Assembly (NCBI GenBank): GCA_964392615.1
Contig: CAYMRB010000015.1
Location: 1-46,028 of the forward strand
DNA length: 46,028 nt
Direction of reading: 5' to 3'
Source of the DNA: CAYMRB01 sp964392615
GTDB lineage: Bacteria > Planctomycetota > UBA8108
Each line of letters begins with the position of its first letter. The stretch's first letter is position 1. Positions 35,315 to 44,711 of the stretch are shown one piece after another. The notes beneath the pieces are model-generated. The model saw only the letters and a program-made list of their open reading frames with translations, ran no database searches and had not been told where the DNA came from. Position numbers and translations under genes: made by a program.

Positions 35315-36366
35315 GATTCACCTCGCTGATTGTCGGACGTTGCGGGCGGTGCGGGATCGGAGGACGCAGCGGGCTTCGCGGGTTTCTCGGTCTTCTGATA
35401 GCGAGTCCATTGCTCGGCGAGCTCGCCCTCGGTCGCCACCCCCGCGCGGATCCACAGGCGATAGCGAAGCACCAGCGGCGCCCCCTTCTTCAGCGCGTGC
35501 CGAGTGCCAGCGCGCGGGAATGTCGCCTGGAACCACGACAAGGCCGGATACTCGACGTAGTCGCCCGGGAATCCCGGATTCGTCGCCGACTCGAAGAGAG
35601 CCAACGTCGCGACCTGCTTCGCGCCCTTCCAGGTGCCGGTCGCCGCCTGCCACGCGCGTCGCGGCGTCGCGTCGGGCGCGTCGGCATGGTGAACGAGCTT
35701 CAGCCCCGCGATCGGCGCACCACGGAGATTCAGGCCGCCGTAGTGCTTCGTGCCGCGACGCGCTAGCGTGACGCCGTCCTCGAGCGCCGTGAACCGGAAC
35801 GTCAGGTCGACGAAGCGGCCGTGCGTGCCGCTGCGCCACGCGCGAGTCGTCGTGACCTCGTGGACGATCGGCGCCTTGTCTTCCCAGAGCCAACGGTTCT
35901 CGGCTTCGACCTCGGCCCAGTCTTCCCCGGTGCGCAGCGCGACCTTGCCCGTCGGCCGTGCGAAGACACGCTGCAGCGCGTGCAGATCGCCGAGCTGACC
36001 GCGAAAGCCCACCTCGGGCCACGCCCAGTAGATGCCGCGATGGTGCGGATGGTCGATGGACCAGTCCTTCGTCAGCTCCACGCCATCGAGACCGTGGAGC
36101 GGATGGATGTAGTTGCTCCGCGGCCGAGCGTACTTGCGACTTCCCGCGTTGACCTTCTCGAGGGTCCCCGCTGGCGGCCCGACCGTGCGGTAGTTGTAGC
36201 GCAGCACGCGGCGGTCCCCTTCGACGAGGTCGATCTGGCCGGTGTCGCGATCGCGTACCGCGCGCATCGTCACGTCATCCGCTGCTGCCGACGGCGGGAG
36301 CGCGGCTCGCAACAGGAGGACGATGGCCAGTGCGACTGTCGAGGTGACCCTCTGTGACTCATACAT
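35311..36366 (-). CDS. Secreted DUF6807 (PmoA-type) protein
   Basis: 351 residues. GGAG lies 8 nt before the ATG, and a signal peptide ends near PSAAADD. The remainder is one DUF6807 domain: RYNYRTVGPPAGTLEKVN, YIHPLHGLDGVELTKDW, DHPHHRGIYWAWPEV and FTALEDGVTLARRGTKHYGGL. The paired His motif HPHHRG is a family hallmark. The name PmoA is historical and does not mean methane oxidation; members accompany sugar dehydrogenases. The C-terminus is a Lys/Pro/Ala-rich tail. A second DUF6807 domain occurs in the fusion at 30312-32196. This gene is first in the minus-strand series and overlaps the Gfo/Idh/MocA gene by 4 bp. It diverges from the CotH giant across 111 bp. Confidence 0.9.
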   Translation of the reverse strand: MYESQRVTSTVALAIVLLLRAALPPSAAADDVTMRAVRDRDTGQIDLVEGDRRVLRYNYRTVGPPAGTLEKVNAGSRKYARPRSNYIHPLHGLDGVELTKDWSIDHPHHRGIYWAWPEVGFRGQLGDLHALQRVFARPTGKVALRTGEDWAEVEAENRWLWEDKAPIVHEVTTTRAWRSGTHGRFVDLTFRFTALEDGVTLARRGTKHYGGLNLRGAPIAGLKLVHHADAPDATPRRAWQAATGTWKGAKQVATLALFESATNPGFPGDYVEYPALSWFQATFPRAGTRHALKKGAPLVLRYRLWIRAGVATEGELAEQWTRYQKTEKPAKPAASSDPAPPATSDNQRGES

Positions 36367-36477
36367 GATCCAATCTCCGTTCGCGTCTCTCTACGAACCT
36401 GCCAAGAGCCTACGCGACGGACGCTCTTCCATCGCCTACAATGCGGTGACGTCGAAGGTGGTCCGAGGTCTTGACGG

Positions 36478-39400
36478 GTGAACGGGATGTCGGAGTCGGT
36501 TCGCAGATCGCACGCCTGTATCGTCGTGCTCGTCTCTCTGCTGTGGAGCGGGACGACCGAGGCTCGCGTCGTCGTCAGCGAGATCATGTACCATCCGTCG
36601 CCCGGCGCGTCGGAGTTCGTCGAGCTGACCAACGCCGGAGACGCCTTCGTCGACTTGTCCGGCTGGCGGATCAGCGACGGTGTCGCATTCGCGTTTCCCG
36701 TCGGCACCGTCATCGCTCCGGGCGAACGGGTCGTCGTGTGCAACGATCGCGATGCCCTGGCCGCGGCGATCGGAGCTGAGCCCGACGACCTGCTCGGCGA
36801 CTACGACGGCCTGCTCTCTAACGGCGGCGAGCGCGTCGAGCTGAGCGACAACGTCGGCTCCGTCGTCGAGACTTTCGAGTACGGCGACAGCCCGCCGTAC
36901 GATCCGGCCGCGGACGGTACCGGCCGGTCGCTCGAACGAGTCTGCCTGACGGCGAATGCCAGTCGCCCCGGGAATTGGCGCGCGTCCGAGTCGATCGGCG
37001 GCTCGCCGCTCGAGCCGAGTGCTGCCACGGAGTGTCCGCCGCCGCTGGCACCGGCCTTCTCGCCGATCATCATCAACGAGATCCACTACCACCCGCTCGA
37101 CGACGCGGACGCGGCGGAGGAGTTCGTCGAGCTCTACAACCGCAGCGACGAGCCGATCGACGTGCACCTCTGGGAGCTCAGCGACGCGGTGACGCTCGTG
37201 TTCGACGCGGCGGAAGGCCCGACTCGGATCGAGCCCGGTGGCTTCCTGCTCGTCGCGCGCGCCCGAGCGGGGCTCGCCGCGCTGAGCGGATTTACCGAGG
37301 CGGAGATCGCTGGCCCGTTCGCGGGCCGCTTGTCGAACTTCCGCGACGACGTCGAGTTGCGCTACCCCGGCGGCGAGCTTGCCGAGCGCGTCGAGTATCG
37401 ACAGGACGGCGTCTGGCCCGCGCGAGCCGACGGTCTGGGGCCGAGCCTGCAACGCGTCAGCGCCGAAGTGTCGGGCCACCTGCCGCAGAACTGGCGCGTG
37501 CGAGGTTGCGGCGACACCACGACGTGCACGCTCGTCGCGAACGGCGCCGACGTGCGCTGGTTCGAGAACCTCGACGGATCCGACCCGGGCTTCGACGGCG
37601 GCATGCCGTGGTACGCTCCCGACTTCGACGACGTCGCGAACGGTTGGCGCGACGGGCGCCTCGCAGTCGGATACGACTCGCGCGTGCCGGCGGGGCAGCC
37701 CTGGGTGCTGACGCCATCGTCATCCGTCAACGGTCTGCACTCGATCTTGCTGCGCATCGAGTTCGACTGGGATCCCGACGCGAACCCGTGCGACACGACG
37801 ATCCCGCACTTCGCGGCCGATTGGGACGACGGCTATGTCGCCTGGCTCAACGGCGTCGAGATCGCGCGCGGCGGCATGGTCGACCCGCCGGGGACGGTGC
37901 CGGCCTTCGACGGCAGCTACCGCGCAGAGATCATCACTGCGGGTGGCTTCCGCGAAGATGAGCCGGCGTACACGCAGGCGTGGACGGGAGTTGCGGACAG
38001 CCTCGTGCCCGGCCGCAACGTGCTGGCGATCGGCAACTACAACTCGCGAGCGACGAGCTCCGACCTCTACCTCTCGGCGCGTCTGACGCTCGGGGCAGGC
38101 GCGACGAGCGGCGAGTTGACGCCGGGCATGCCGAACTCGGTCGCGTCGGCTGCCGTGCCGCCGCTCATCGTGTCGGCAGAGCACGACCCGGCAGAGCCCC
38201 GCTCATCGGACGCAGTCGTCATCACGGCCATCGTCGAAGGACCGGACGTCGCGACGGTCGACGTCGTTCACGATCGCGGCGCGGGTGAGCAATCCAGCGC
38301 GATGCGCGACGACGGGTCCGGAGCGGACCGAATCGCCGACGACGGCGTGTGGACCGCGACGCTGCCGCCGGCGCCCGACCTGACGCTAGTCGCGTACCGC
38401 ATCGAGGCACGCGGTGCACAGGGCTGCGCGGCGATGTTTCCGCGCGAGGGGAATCCGTCGGCCTCGACGGGCTACTTCGTCGCGGACGATCGACCGGGCG
38501 TCAACGAGGACGTGCGGCTGTTCTACATCTTCACGCCGGGAGCGCTGACCGACCTCACTTGCTCGACGGGTGTCTATCGCCAAGGCACGTTCGTCGACCA
38601 CCACGGCCGCGTCCACTTCGACGTCGGGGTCAAGTTCCGGGGCGAGACCGCGTGCAACTACCCGAAGAAGCCGATCCGCCTGCGATTCAACAAGGGCGAT
38701 CTCTTCGACGAGCAGAGCCGCCTCAACCTGAACGCCGGCTGGAACGACAAGGCAATGCTGCGCGAGAAGCTCGGCTTCGATTTCTTCCGCGACGCCGGCG
38801 TCGCGCACTGCGAGACGCACCTGGCGCGCGTCCACACGAACGACGGCAGGTTTCACGGCTGCTACTTCACGATCGAGGATCCGAACAGCGAGTTCCTGCG
38901 CCGCAACGGCTGGGATGACGACGGCGCGCTCTACAAGAGCCGCACGGCGATGCTCAATGGCAGCACGAGCCGCCTCGAGCCGCGCAACGACGCCGCCGTC
39001 GACCGCATCACTGAGGTCGGCAGCTTCGGGACGGATCTCAACCGGCTCAGCGGACAGCCGCTCATCGACTTCCTGAACAGCCGCCTCAACGTCGACGCGC
39101 TGATCGACTACCAGGCGGTCCAAGTGATCATCATCGACGGCGACTCGGTCGTGAAGAACTGGCTGCTCTACCTCGGCCCGCACGGCCCTGCGCACAGCGG
39201 CTCCGATCTCGTCACCATGTTCGCGTGGGACATCGACCTCAGCCACGGGCAGATGCTGCTGACGCAGGACCAGCGCTTCCACACGATCCACCCGATGTTC
39301 CAGACGCAGTCGTTCCCGTTCCACGATCAGGGCTACCACGGCATCATCACAGCCCTGCTCGAACGCGCGCCGGACGACTACTACGTCAAGGCCTACTACG

Positions 39401-40707
39401 GGCGCCTGTGGGCGTTGCTCCAGGAAAAGTACAACCCGGGCGTTCTGCTGCCGAAGATCGACGCCTACGACGCGAACACGATCGAGCACGCCCAGGACGA
39501 CCTCACGCGTTGGCGGCGGACGTGGGGAGCGCGCGGCAACGATCCGGTGTTCTGGCGTCAGAACCTGCGCGATTGGGCCGTACGTCGTCATGACTGGCTC
39601 AGCGCCTATCTGCTGGGAAACAACGCAACCACGCGTGGACGGCGATTCCAGTACACGCCCCCACCGCGCGTGAAGTTTACCGAGATCCACTACAACCCCG
39701 ACGGCACGCAAGACTTCGAGTTCGTCGAGATCTACAACGCGGAAGCGACACCGGTGGACCTCTCCGGTTGGAGCATCCCGACACTCGAGTACGTGTTTCC
39801 TCCAGGCAGCGAAGCGCCCGCGAGCGGATTCGTCATCGTCGCGCGCGACCCGCTGCGGTTCGCTGCGGCCCACCCCGAGCTGCCGGACGGAGTGCCCGTC
39901 TTCGGTCCCTACGTCGGCAACCTCGGCAACGGGGGCGACCAGCTGCGGCTGCGCGACAACGGCCTCTACCGCGGACGGCAGTACCACCCGGAGAGCATCG
40001 ACGTCGTCACGTTCGGCGATAACGCACCGTGGCCGAATGCCGCCGACGGCGATGGCCGCAGTCTCGAGCTGCGCGATCTCGATCTCGACAACGACTACGC
40101 CGAGAGCTGGCAGCCGTCGTCGCTGCTCGGAGGTTCTCCGGGCCGCCTGACGATCGACAATCTGCCGCCGGTACCCGTCCTCGACATCCGGCCGCTCAGC
40201 GGTGTCATACCGCTGCGCGTGACGTTCGACGCGTCGGGCTCGTTCGATCCGGACGGCGACGAGTTCACCGTGCGCTGGAACTTCGACGATGGCGTCGTCG
40301 GTGCCAGCGAGGTCGTCTCGCGGACCTTCCGCGAGGCCGGCGTGCATCGCGGCACGGTCACCCTCGCCGACGGCATCGCCTCGCCGACCGTGGTATCGTT
40401 CGAAATCGATGCGCTGTCGGACGCCGACGACGTGCGATTCGTGCGTGGCGATGTCAACGACGACGGCCGAGTCGATGTCAGCGACGCGGTTCGCCTCGTC
40501 TTCGGACTCTTCGTCGGTCCACCGATCGGCTGCGAGCGCAGCGCCGATATCGACGACAGCGGCAGCCTGCAGGTGACCGATGCGATCGTTCTTCTCGACC
40601 ACCTGTTCCGAGGGGGTGCGGCGCCGAGGTCGCCCTACCCGGAGTGCGGGCGCGATAGCTCCGCCGACGCCCTCGGATGCGGCGCGTTCACGAACTGCGC
40701 GCAGTAA
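36478..40707 (+). CDS. Secreted lamin-tail/CotH-kinase/PKD giant with dockerin-like C-terminus
   Basis: 1409 residues from GTG 36478 (GAGG 9 nt upstream; ATG 36487 with GGGTGA is an equal alternative). After a signal peptide come two lamin-tail domains (about 29-160 and 200-335, VSEIMYHPS...EFVELTNAG and INEIHYHPL...EFVELYNRS). A beta region follows, then a CotH domain (about 655-1035: VKFRGE, KKPIRLRFNK, NLNAGWNDKAMLREKL, FAWDIDLSHG). Then come a third lamin-tail domain (about 1062-1200), a PKD domain (about 1230-1315, FDASGSFDPDGDEFTVRWNF) and a two-repeat dockerin-like cassette ending LGCGAFTNC. CotH proteins are atypical kinases in Bacillus spore coats and occur on enzymes and surface proteins elsewhere. 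It heads a tight three-gene operon. Confidence 0.92.
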   Translation: MNGMSESVRRSHACIVVLVSLLWSGTTEARVVVSEIMYHPSPGASEFVELTNAGDAFVDLSGWRISDGVAFAFPVGTVIAPGERVVVCNDRDALAAAIGAEPDDLLGDYDGLLSNGGERVELSDNVGSVVETFEYGDSPPYDPAADGTGRSLERVCLTANASRPGNWRASESIGGSPLEPSAATECPPPLAPAFSPIIINEIHYHPLDDADAAEEFVELYNRSDEPIDVHLWELSDAVTLVFDAAEGPTRIEPGGFLLVARARAGLAALSGFTEAEIAGPFAGRLSNFRDDVELRYPGGELAERVEYRQDGVWPARADGLGPSLQRVSAEVSGHLPQNWRVRGCGDTTTCTLVANGADVRWFENLDGSDPGFDGGMPWYAPDFDDVANGWRDGRLAVGYDSRVPAGQPWVLTPSSSVNGLHSILLRIEFDWDPDANPCDTTIPHFAADWDDGYVAWLNGVEIARGGMVDPPGTVPAFDGSYRAEIITAGGFREDEPAYTQAWTGVADSLVPGRNVLAIGNYNSRATSSDLYLSARLTLGAGATSGELTPGMPNSVASAAVPPLIVSAEHDPAEPRSSDAVVITAIVEGPDVATVDVVHDRGAGEQSSAMRDDGSGADRIADDGVWTATLPPAPDLTLVAYRIEARGAQGCAAMFPREGNPSASTGYFVADDRPGVNEDVRLFYIFTPGALTDLTCSTGVYRQGTFVDHHGRVHFDVGVKFRGETACNYPKKPIRLRFNKGDLFDEQSRLNLNAGWNDKAMLREKLGFDFFRDAGVAHCETHLARVHTNDGRFHGCYFTIEDPNSEFLRRNGWDDDGALYKSRTAMLNGSTSRLEPRNDAAVDRITEVGSFGTDLNRLSGQPLIDFLNSRLNVDALIDYQAVQVIIIDGDSVVKNWLLYLGPHGPAHSGSDLVTMFAWDIDLSHGQMLLTQDQRFHTIHPMFQTQSFPFHDQGYHGIITALLERAPDDYYVKAYYGRLWALLQEKYNPGVLLPKIDAYDANTIEHAQDDLTRWRRTWGARGNDPVFWRQNLRDWAVRRHDWLSAYLLGNNATTRGRRFQYTPPPRVKFTEIHYNPDGTQDFEFVEIYNAEATPVDLSGWSIPTLEYVFPPGSEAPASGFVIVARDPLRFAAAHPELPDGVPVFGPYVGNLGNGGDQLRLRDNGLYRGRQYHPESIDVVTFGDNAPWPNAADGDGRSLELRDLDLDNDYAESWQPSSLLGGSPGRLTIDNLPPVPVLDIRPLSGVIPLRVTFDASGSFDPDGDEFTVRWNFDDGVVGASEVVSRTFREAGVHRGTVTLADGIASPTVVSFEIDALSDADDVRFVRGDVNDDGRVDVSDAVRLVFGLFVGPPIGCERSADIDDSGSLQVTDAIVLLDHLFRGGAAPRSPYPECGRDSSADALGCGAFTNCAQ

Positions 40708-40736
40708 GTCGGTCGGCTCTTTCGGAGACTAACCAC

Positions 40737-42821
40737 ATGGATCGAACGACTCACGTGTGCCGATTCGCGACGGCGTTCGTACTCGCCCTCGCGATATCGT
40801 CCGCGGCCGTGGCGGATCCCGGCATCTCGCCAGATGAGGGGTTGATCTCGTTCTGGAGCTTCGACAACACCATCGCTGACACCGGTGGCCTCTACTTCAA
40901 CTACACGGGTTCCATCGACGACGACCTGACGCCCGGCGACGGTTTCGCTCGATACGTTCCCGGCGTCGTCGGCCAGGCACTCGCGATCGGTGACGAGGCC
41001 GGCGACGCGGGCTGGCTAGACGCGGCGGACTCCGAGGATGTCGAGCTGCCGGCGACGTACACGATCGAGTGCTGGATCTACCCGACGGAGCTGTCCGATG
41101 GCTGGCAGCGCCTGGTGCTCCGCTGGGGCGCGGCCGGCTTCTCGTACCACTTCGCGATTCGCAACAACGGCGGCTTCGTCAACGGCGTCAGCCTCTACCA
41201 TCAGGAGGAGGGCGGCGGGCAGCCGAACGCCAACGGCGGCACGGTCGTGCTCGGCGAGTGGCAGCACGTCGCGGGCGTGGCGGACGGCGAGTCTCTGCGC
41301 GTCTACCTCAACGGCGTCGAGGTCGGCACAGTGCCGTACGACGGCACGATCACCACCGGCACGGGCGAGGGGCTCGGCATCGCGGACCAGTTCGGCGGGC
41401 TGAGCTCGATCCGGTTCAACGGCTACGTCGACGAACTCGCGATTTGGAATCTGCCGCTGACGCCCGAGGAGCTCTTGTCGCACTACGAGGCCGGCCCGGA
41501 CGGCTACGGGTTGGAGCTGATCTGCGCGGAGGAGCCCGACGGGGTGTCGATCGACGGCCCGACGCAGGCCTTGGCGGGCGGCTCCGTGGAGCTCACCGCG
41601 AACATCGTCGGAGTCGACGCTGCGGGTACGGCGCAATACGACTGGCGCGTCGTGTCGGGCGACGCGATCGTGGAACCGACGACTGAGGCGACGGCTACGG
41701 TGTCGCTCAATGCGCCGGACACGGTCGTCGTTCGCGTCTCCGTGGGCGACGGCGTCTGCAGCGATGACGCCGCGGCGACACATAGCATCTCGGCGCTGCC
41801 AGCCGGAGACCCCGGCGAGTCGCCGCCCTCGGGCCTGCTGTCCTATTGGAGCTTCGATGGCTTCACGCGCGACGTCGCGGAGCTCTTCTCCAACGACTCC
41901 GGCGAGACACTCGACGAGCTGACGCCGCAGCTCGGCTCGGCGCGCTTCGTTCAGGGCATCGTCGGCCAAGCGCTCGCGCTCGGCGTCGAGGACGGCGACG
42001 CGCTCTACCTGAACGCACCGGACTCGCCCGATGTCGACGTCGGAGGCGAGTACACGTTCGAGGCGTGGATCTACCCGACGCGGCTCGACGAGACCTGGCA
42101 GCGCCTGTTGCTGCGCTGGGGCGGCGCCGGGCAGTCGTACCACTTCGCGCTGCGCCTCGTCGGCGGTGCATGGAGGGTCAGCACGATCCACCATCAGGCC
42201 GGAGATCCGTTCGAGACATGGCTGGCTGCGGACGGTGGCGAGGTCGTGGCGAACGAGTGGCAACACATCGCGGGAGTCGCTGACGGCACGGATCTCATCA
42301 CCTACCTCAACGGCGAGGAGGTCGCGCGAACGCCGTACGACGGAACGATCACGCAGGGGTCCGGAGTCGACCTCGGCGTCGGCGACATGGCCGTCGGAAC
42401 GGGCCTGCGGTACAACGGCCTGCTCGACGAGCTCGCGATGTGGAACGTCGCCCTCGAACCCGACGAGATCCTCAGCCACTACGAGGCCGGCCCCGCGGGC
42501 TACGGGCTCGACGGCGGTGACCAACAGCCCCGGTTCCGACGCGGCGATGTCGACGACACCGGCGACCTCCGGCTCACGGACGCGGTCCGCATCCTCGGAT
42601 TCCTGTTCACGGGCGGTGAGCCCCCGGGCTGCGTGGACGCGGCCGACGCGGACGACAGCGGCGACGTGCGGCTGACTGACGCGATCGTCATCCTGCAGTT
42701 CCTCTTCCTCGGTGGCCCGGAGCCCGGCGCACCGTTCCCCGACTGCGGCGTCGACCCGACGCCCAACGAGGCGGGGGATCTCGGCTGCGAAAGCGCTCCG
42801 GCTTGCGGAACGGGCTTCTGA
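40737..42821 (+). CDS. Secreted double-LamG protein with dockerin-like C-terminus
   Basis: 694 residues. The ATG at 40737 has GGAG 9 nt upstream, and a signal peptide ends at AAVADPG. Two LamG/concanavalin-like domains (about 30-235 and 358-575) each begin with LxSxWSFD and contain a TIECWIYPT or TFEAWIYPT strand and a WQH(V/I)AGVADG strand; they are clearly internal duplicates. Between them lies a PKD/Ig-like module (about 255-350). From about residue 597 comes the shared cassette (FRRGDVDDTGDLRLTDAV, ADADDSGDVRLTDAI, LGCESAPACG). LamG pairs typically bind glycans; no catalytic motif is present. It sits 29 bp after the CotH gene and 2 bp before the DUF2961 gene. Confidence 0.92.
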   Translation: MDRTTHVCRFATAFVLALAISSAAVADPGISPDEGLISFWSFDNTIADTGGLYFNYTGSIDDDLTPGDGFARYVPGVVGQALAIGDEAGDAGWLDAADSEDVELPATYTIECWIYPTELSDGWQRLVLRWGAAGFSYHFAIRNNGGFVNGVSLYHQEEGGGQPNANGGTVVLGEWQHVAGVADGESLRVYLNGVEVGTVPYDGTITTGTGEGLGIADQFGGLSSIRFNGYVDELAIWNLPLTPEELLSHYEAGPDGYGLELICAEEPDGVSIDGPTQALAGGSVELTANIVGVDAAGTAQYDWRVVSGDAIVEPTTEATATVSLNAPDTVVVRVSVGDGVCSDDAAATHSISALPAGDPGESPPSGLLSYWSFDGFTRDVAELFSNDSGETLDELTPQLGSARFVQGIVGQALALGVEDGDALYLNAPDSPDVDVGGEYTFEAWIYPTRLDETWQRLLLRWGGAGQSYHFALRLVGGAWRVSTIHHQAGDPFETWLAADGGEVVANEWQHIAGVADGTDLITYLNGEEVARTPYDGTITQGSGVDLGVGDMAVGTGLRYNGLLDELAMWNVALEPDEILSHYEAGPAGYGLDGGDQQPRFRRGDVDDTGDLRLTDAVRILGFLFTGGEPPGCVDAADADDSGDVRLTDAIVILQFLFLGGPEPGAPFPDCGVDPTPNEAGDLGCESAPACGTGF

Positions 42822-42823
42822 CC

Positions 42824-44500
42824 ATGAGATCGCATCGACAGCTCGCACTCTTCACCGCATCGCTCGTCCTGTTCGTGCTCACCACTCGAAGCGCTTCGGG
42901 TCAGGGACTCGATGTGGCGAAGATTCGGCCCGACGCCCGCAGCGGATTCTCGCACGCGGGGTGGAAGTACGACCGGTACTCGGAGCTGCCGTCTCTCGAC
43001 GCCGGCAAGCTGATGACCCTGGCGGACCTCGAAGGACCCGGTGTCATCCGCCACCTGCACGTCACGCGACACCGTCCCGAGCGACTCGCGTCGCGTGGCG
43101 TTGTCCTGGTGATCACCTTCGACGACGCGAATGAGCCGGCCGTCGTCTGTCCGTTGGCCGATTTCTTCGGCGACGGTTGCGGCGGCGACAGCATGTACTT
43201 CTCGTCGAAGTTCATCGAATGCGCGCCGTGGAGCTACAACTGCTACTTCCCGATGCCTTTCGCGAAGCGCGCTCGTGTGGCGCTGCGCAACGACACATCG
43301 AACGACCTGATGGACTACAGCTTCGTCGAATGGGAGAGCCTGCCCGAGTGGAACGACCGGCTGGGCTACTTCCACGCCACGTACCGGCGCAAGTGCTTTC
43401 AGTTGACCAAGGACTCCGACGAGACGTTCTTGGAGGTGCACGGCACCGGTCACGTCCTGGGGCGGCAGTACAGCGTCGTGACGGACGAGCCGCTCTTCCG
43501 GGCCTTCAACACGGTCATGGAGGGCAACAACGAGGTCGACATCGATGGCGACGAACGGCGTATCGACTACCTGGGCACGGAGGATTCCTTCACGTTTAGC
43601 TGGGGATTCCAGGAGACGTTCTCCGCGCAGCGGGTCGGCATGACGCTGGTCGAACACGGCGACGTGAACCGGCTGTCGATCTACCGCTTTCACGACCACA
43701 TGCCGATCCGGTTCGAGAAGTCGCTCAAATGGCACATCAACTGGCAGCACGAGAAGTTCTTCACCGCCAATCCCCGCTGGCACGCGGCCGTGGCCGGCGG
43801 GGGCTGTCGAGTCGACTACGCGACCGTGCACTACTGGTATCAGAGCGTGCCCGGCGGCTTCCGTCACCACGCGCTCCCACCGCTCGCGGATCGAGCCAAG
43901 ACGATGCTCCAGTCGGTGTCGGATCCGCCGGGAATGGGAGCGGCTCTTGAACGGATGCCCGTCGACCCTGAGCTCGAGCTCGCGTTCGATCGCGCCGACG
44001 ATCTGAGACGAGTCACGGTGCGCGACGCGTACGAGAAGACCCATCCGTTCTGGATCGACCGTCCGCTCGCCAAGGGCGGGCACCCGGGACAGCCCAACCC
44101 CGGCAGGCGCGGCATCCTGGCCGTTCACCCCGCGGGACCGACTCGACCATGCTACGTCGTACGACGCGTCACCGTACCTGCACGCGCGGGCTCGGTCCTA
44201 CGAGTGGTCGTCTCCGGCGACCCGTACGAGGCTCCGGGACGCAGCGACTTCGTGCTCCAGGCCGGCGTGTGCGAGAACGCGAAGGCCCGCTGGTTCGACG
44301 CGCGGGTCATCGACGCGGGAGACGCGCCGTCAGCCGACAACTGGCAGACGATCGAGTATCCGCTGCGCGAGTACGCAGGCAAGACCGTCGGCATCGTCAT
44401 CAAGGTCGCGTACGGCGGCGAGGTGCCGGTCATGAACGAGGAGGCGTTCTTCGACGCCATCAGCGTGGTCGTCCCCGAAGCGGGCAGCGCGGAGCGGTAG
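42824..44500 (+). CDS. Secreted DUF2961 protein (GH172-type glycoside hydrolase)
   Basis: 558 residues. The ATG at 42824 lies 2 nt after the previous stop, so translation is probably coupled; an upstream TTG inside the previous gene is unlikely. A signal peptide ends near RSASGQ. DUF2961 motifs are GPGVIRHLHVT, DFFGDGCGG, YNCYFPMPFAKRARV and EGNNEVDIDGDERRIDYLGTED. DUF2961 now includes family GH172 enzymes that act on fructofuranoside or D-arabinofuranoside linkages. I did not assign the catalytic Glu residues. The C-terminal 150 residues form a jelly-roll region (GSVLRVVVSGDPYEAPG, GKTVGIVIKVAYGG). Being coupled to a double-LamG protein suggests joint work on one polysaccharide. It ends in TAG. 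Confidence 0.9.
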   Translation: MRSHRQLALFTASLVLFVLTTRSASGQGLDVAKIRPDARSGFSHAGWKYDRYSELPSLDAGKLMTLADLEGPGVIRHLHVTRHRPERLASRGVVLVITFDDANEPAVVCPLADFFGDGCGGDSMYFSSKFIECAPWSYNCYFPMPFAKRARVALRNDTSNDLMDYSFVEWESLPEWNDRLGYFHATYRRKCFQLTKDSDETFLEVHGTGHVLGRQYSVVTDEPLFRAFNTVMEGNNEVDIDGDERRIDYLGTEDSFTFSWGFQETFSAQRVGMTLVEHGDVNRLSIYRFHDHMPIRFEKSLKWHINWQHEKFFTANPRWHAAVAGGGCRVDYATVHYWYQSVPGGFRHHALPPLADRAKTMLQSVSDPPGMGAALERMPVDPELELAFDRADDLRRVTVRDAYEKTHPFWIDRPLAKGGHPGQPNPGRRGILAVHPAGPTRPCYVVRRVTVPARAGSVLRVVVSGDPYEAPGRSDFVLQAGVCENAKARWFDARVIDAGDAPSADNWQTIEYPLREYAGKTVGIVIKVAYGGEVPVMNEEAFFDAISVVVPEAGSAER

Positions 44501-44608
44501 AGGGCCGGAAAAGCCCGGTCGACGAGGTCGAAGCCGACCGCGACGGCGCTTCGCTGCACGCCGTTTGACACTTTCCGGAGCGCGGGCCAGACTCCTCGGG
44601 CTCCTATC

Positions 44609-44683
44609 AGCCCGTTGAAGAAGGCAATCCGACGCGATGGCGGCCATTTCGCCCTCGCGCTCGGAGCCCTTTTTCAACGGACT
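44609..44683. repeat. 75-bp imperfect palindrome, MITE/REP-like element
   Basis: The ends AGCCCGTTGAAGAAGG (44609-44624) and CCTTTTTCAACGGACT (44668-44683) are inverted repeats of 16 nt with one mismatch and one G-T pair. The ends resemble the ...TTTTTCAAC/G-rich ends of small non-autonomous mobile elements seen in many bacteria. It holds no ORF of its own and lies 28 bp before the formate-THF ligase start. The rest of 44501-44711 shows nothing else. Confidence 0.65.
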
Positions 44684-44711
44684 GCTATCCGAAAGCGCCA
44701 GCGGTCTGTGC

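Noticed and set aside
35311..36366. Methane monooxygenase subunit A
   Set aside because: The PmoA label for this family is historical. The sequence is a soluble secreted DUF6807 beta protein without the membrane helices of the true monooxygenase subunit.
38386..40602. 738-codon open frame on the minus strand under the CotH gene
   Set aside because: Shadow of a clear CotH/lamin-tail coding frame; composition is Arg/Val/Asp-rich without domains. The same reasoning removes other long antisense frames, such as those at 14643-16313, 41016-42848 and 30508-32277.
44501..44711. tRNA or small RNA gene in the fhs leader
   Set aside because: No cloverleaf or T-loop consensus was found; the only structure is the 75-bp palindrome.
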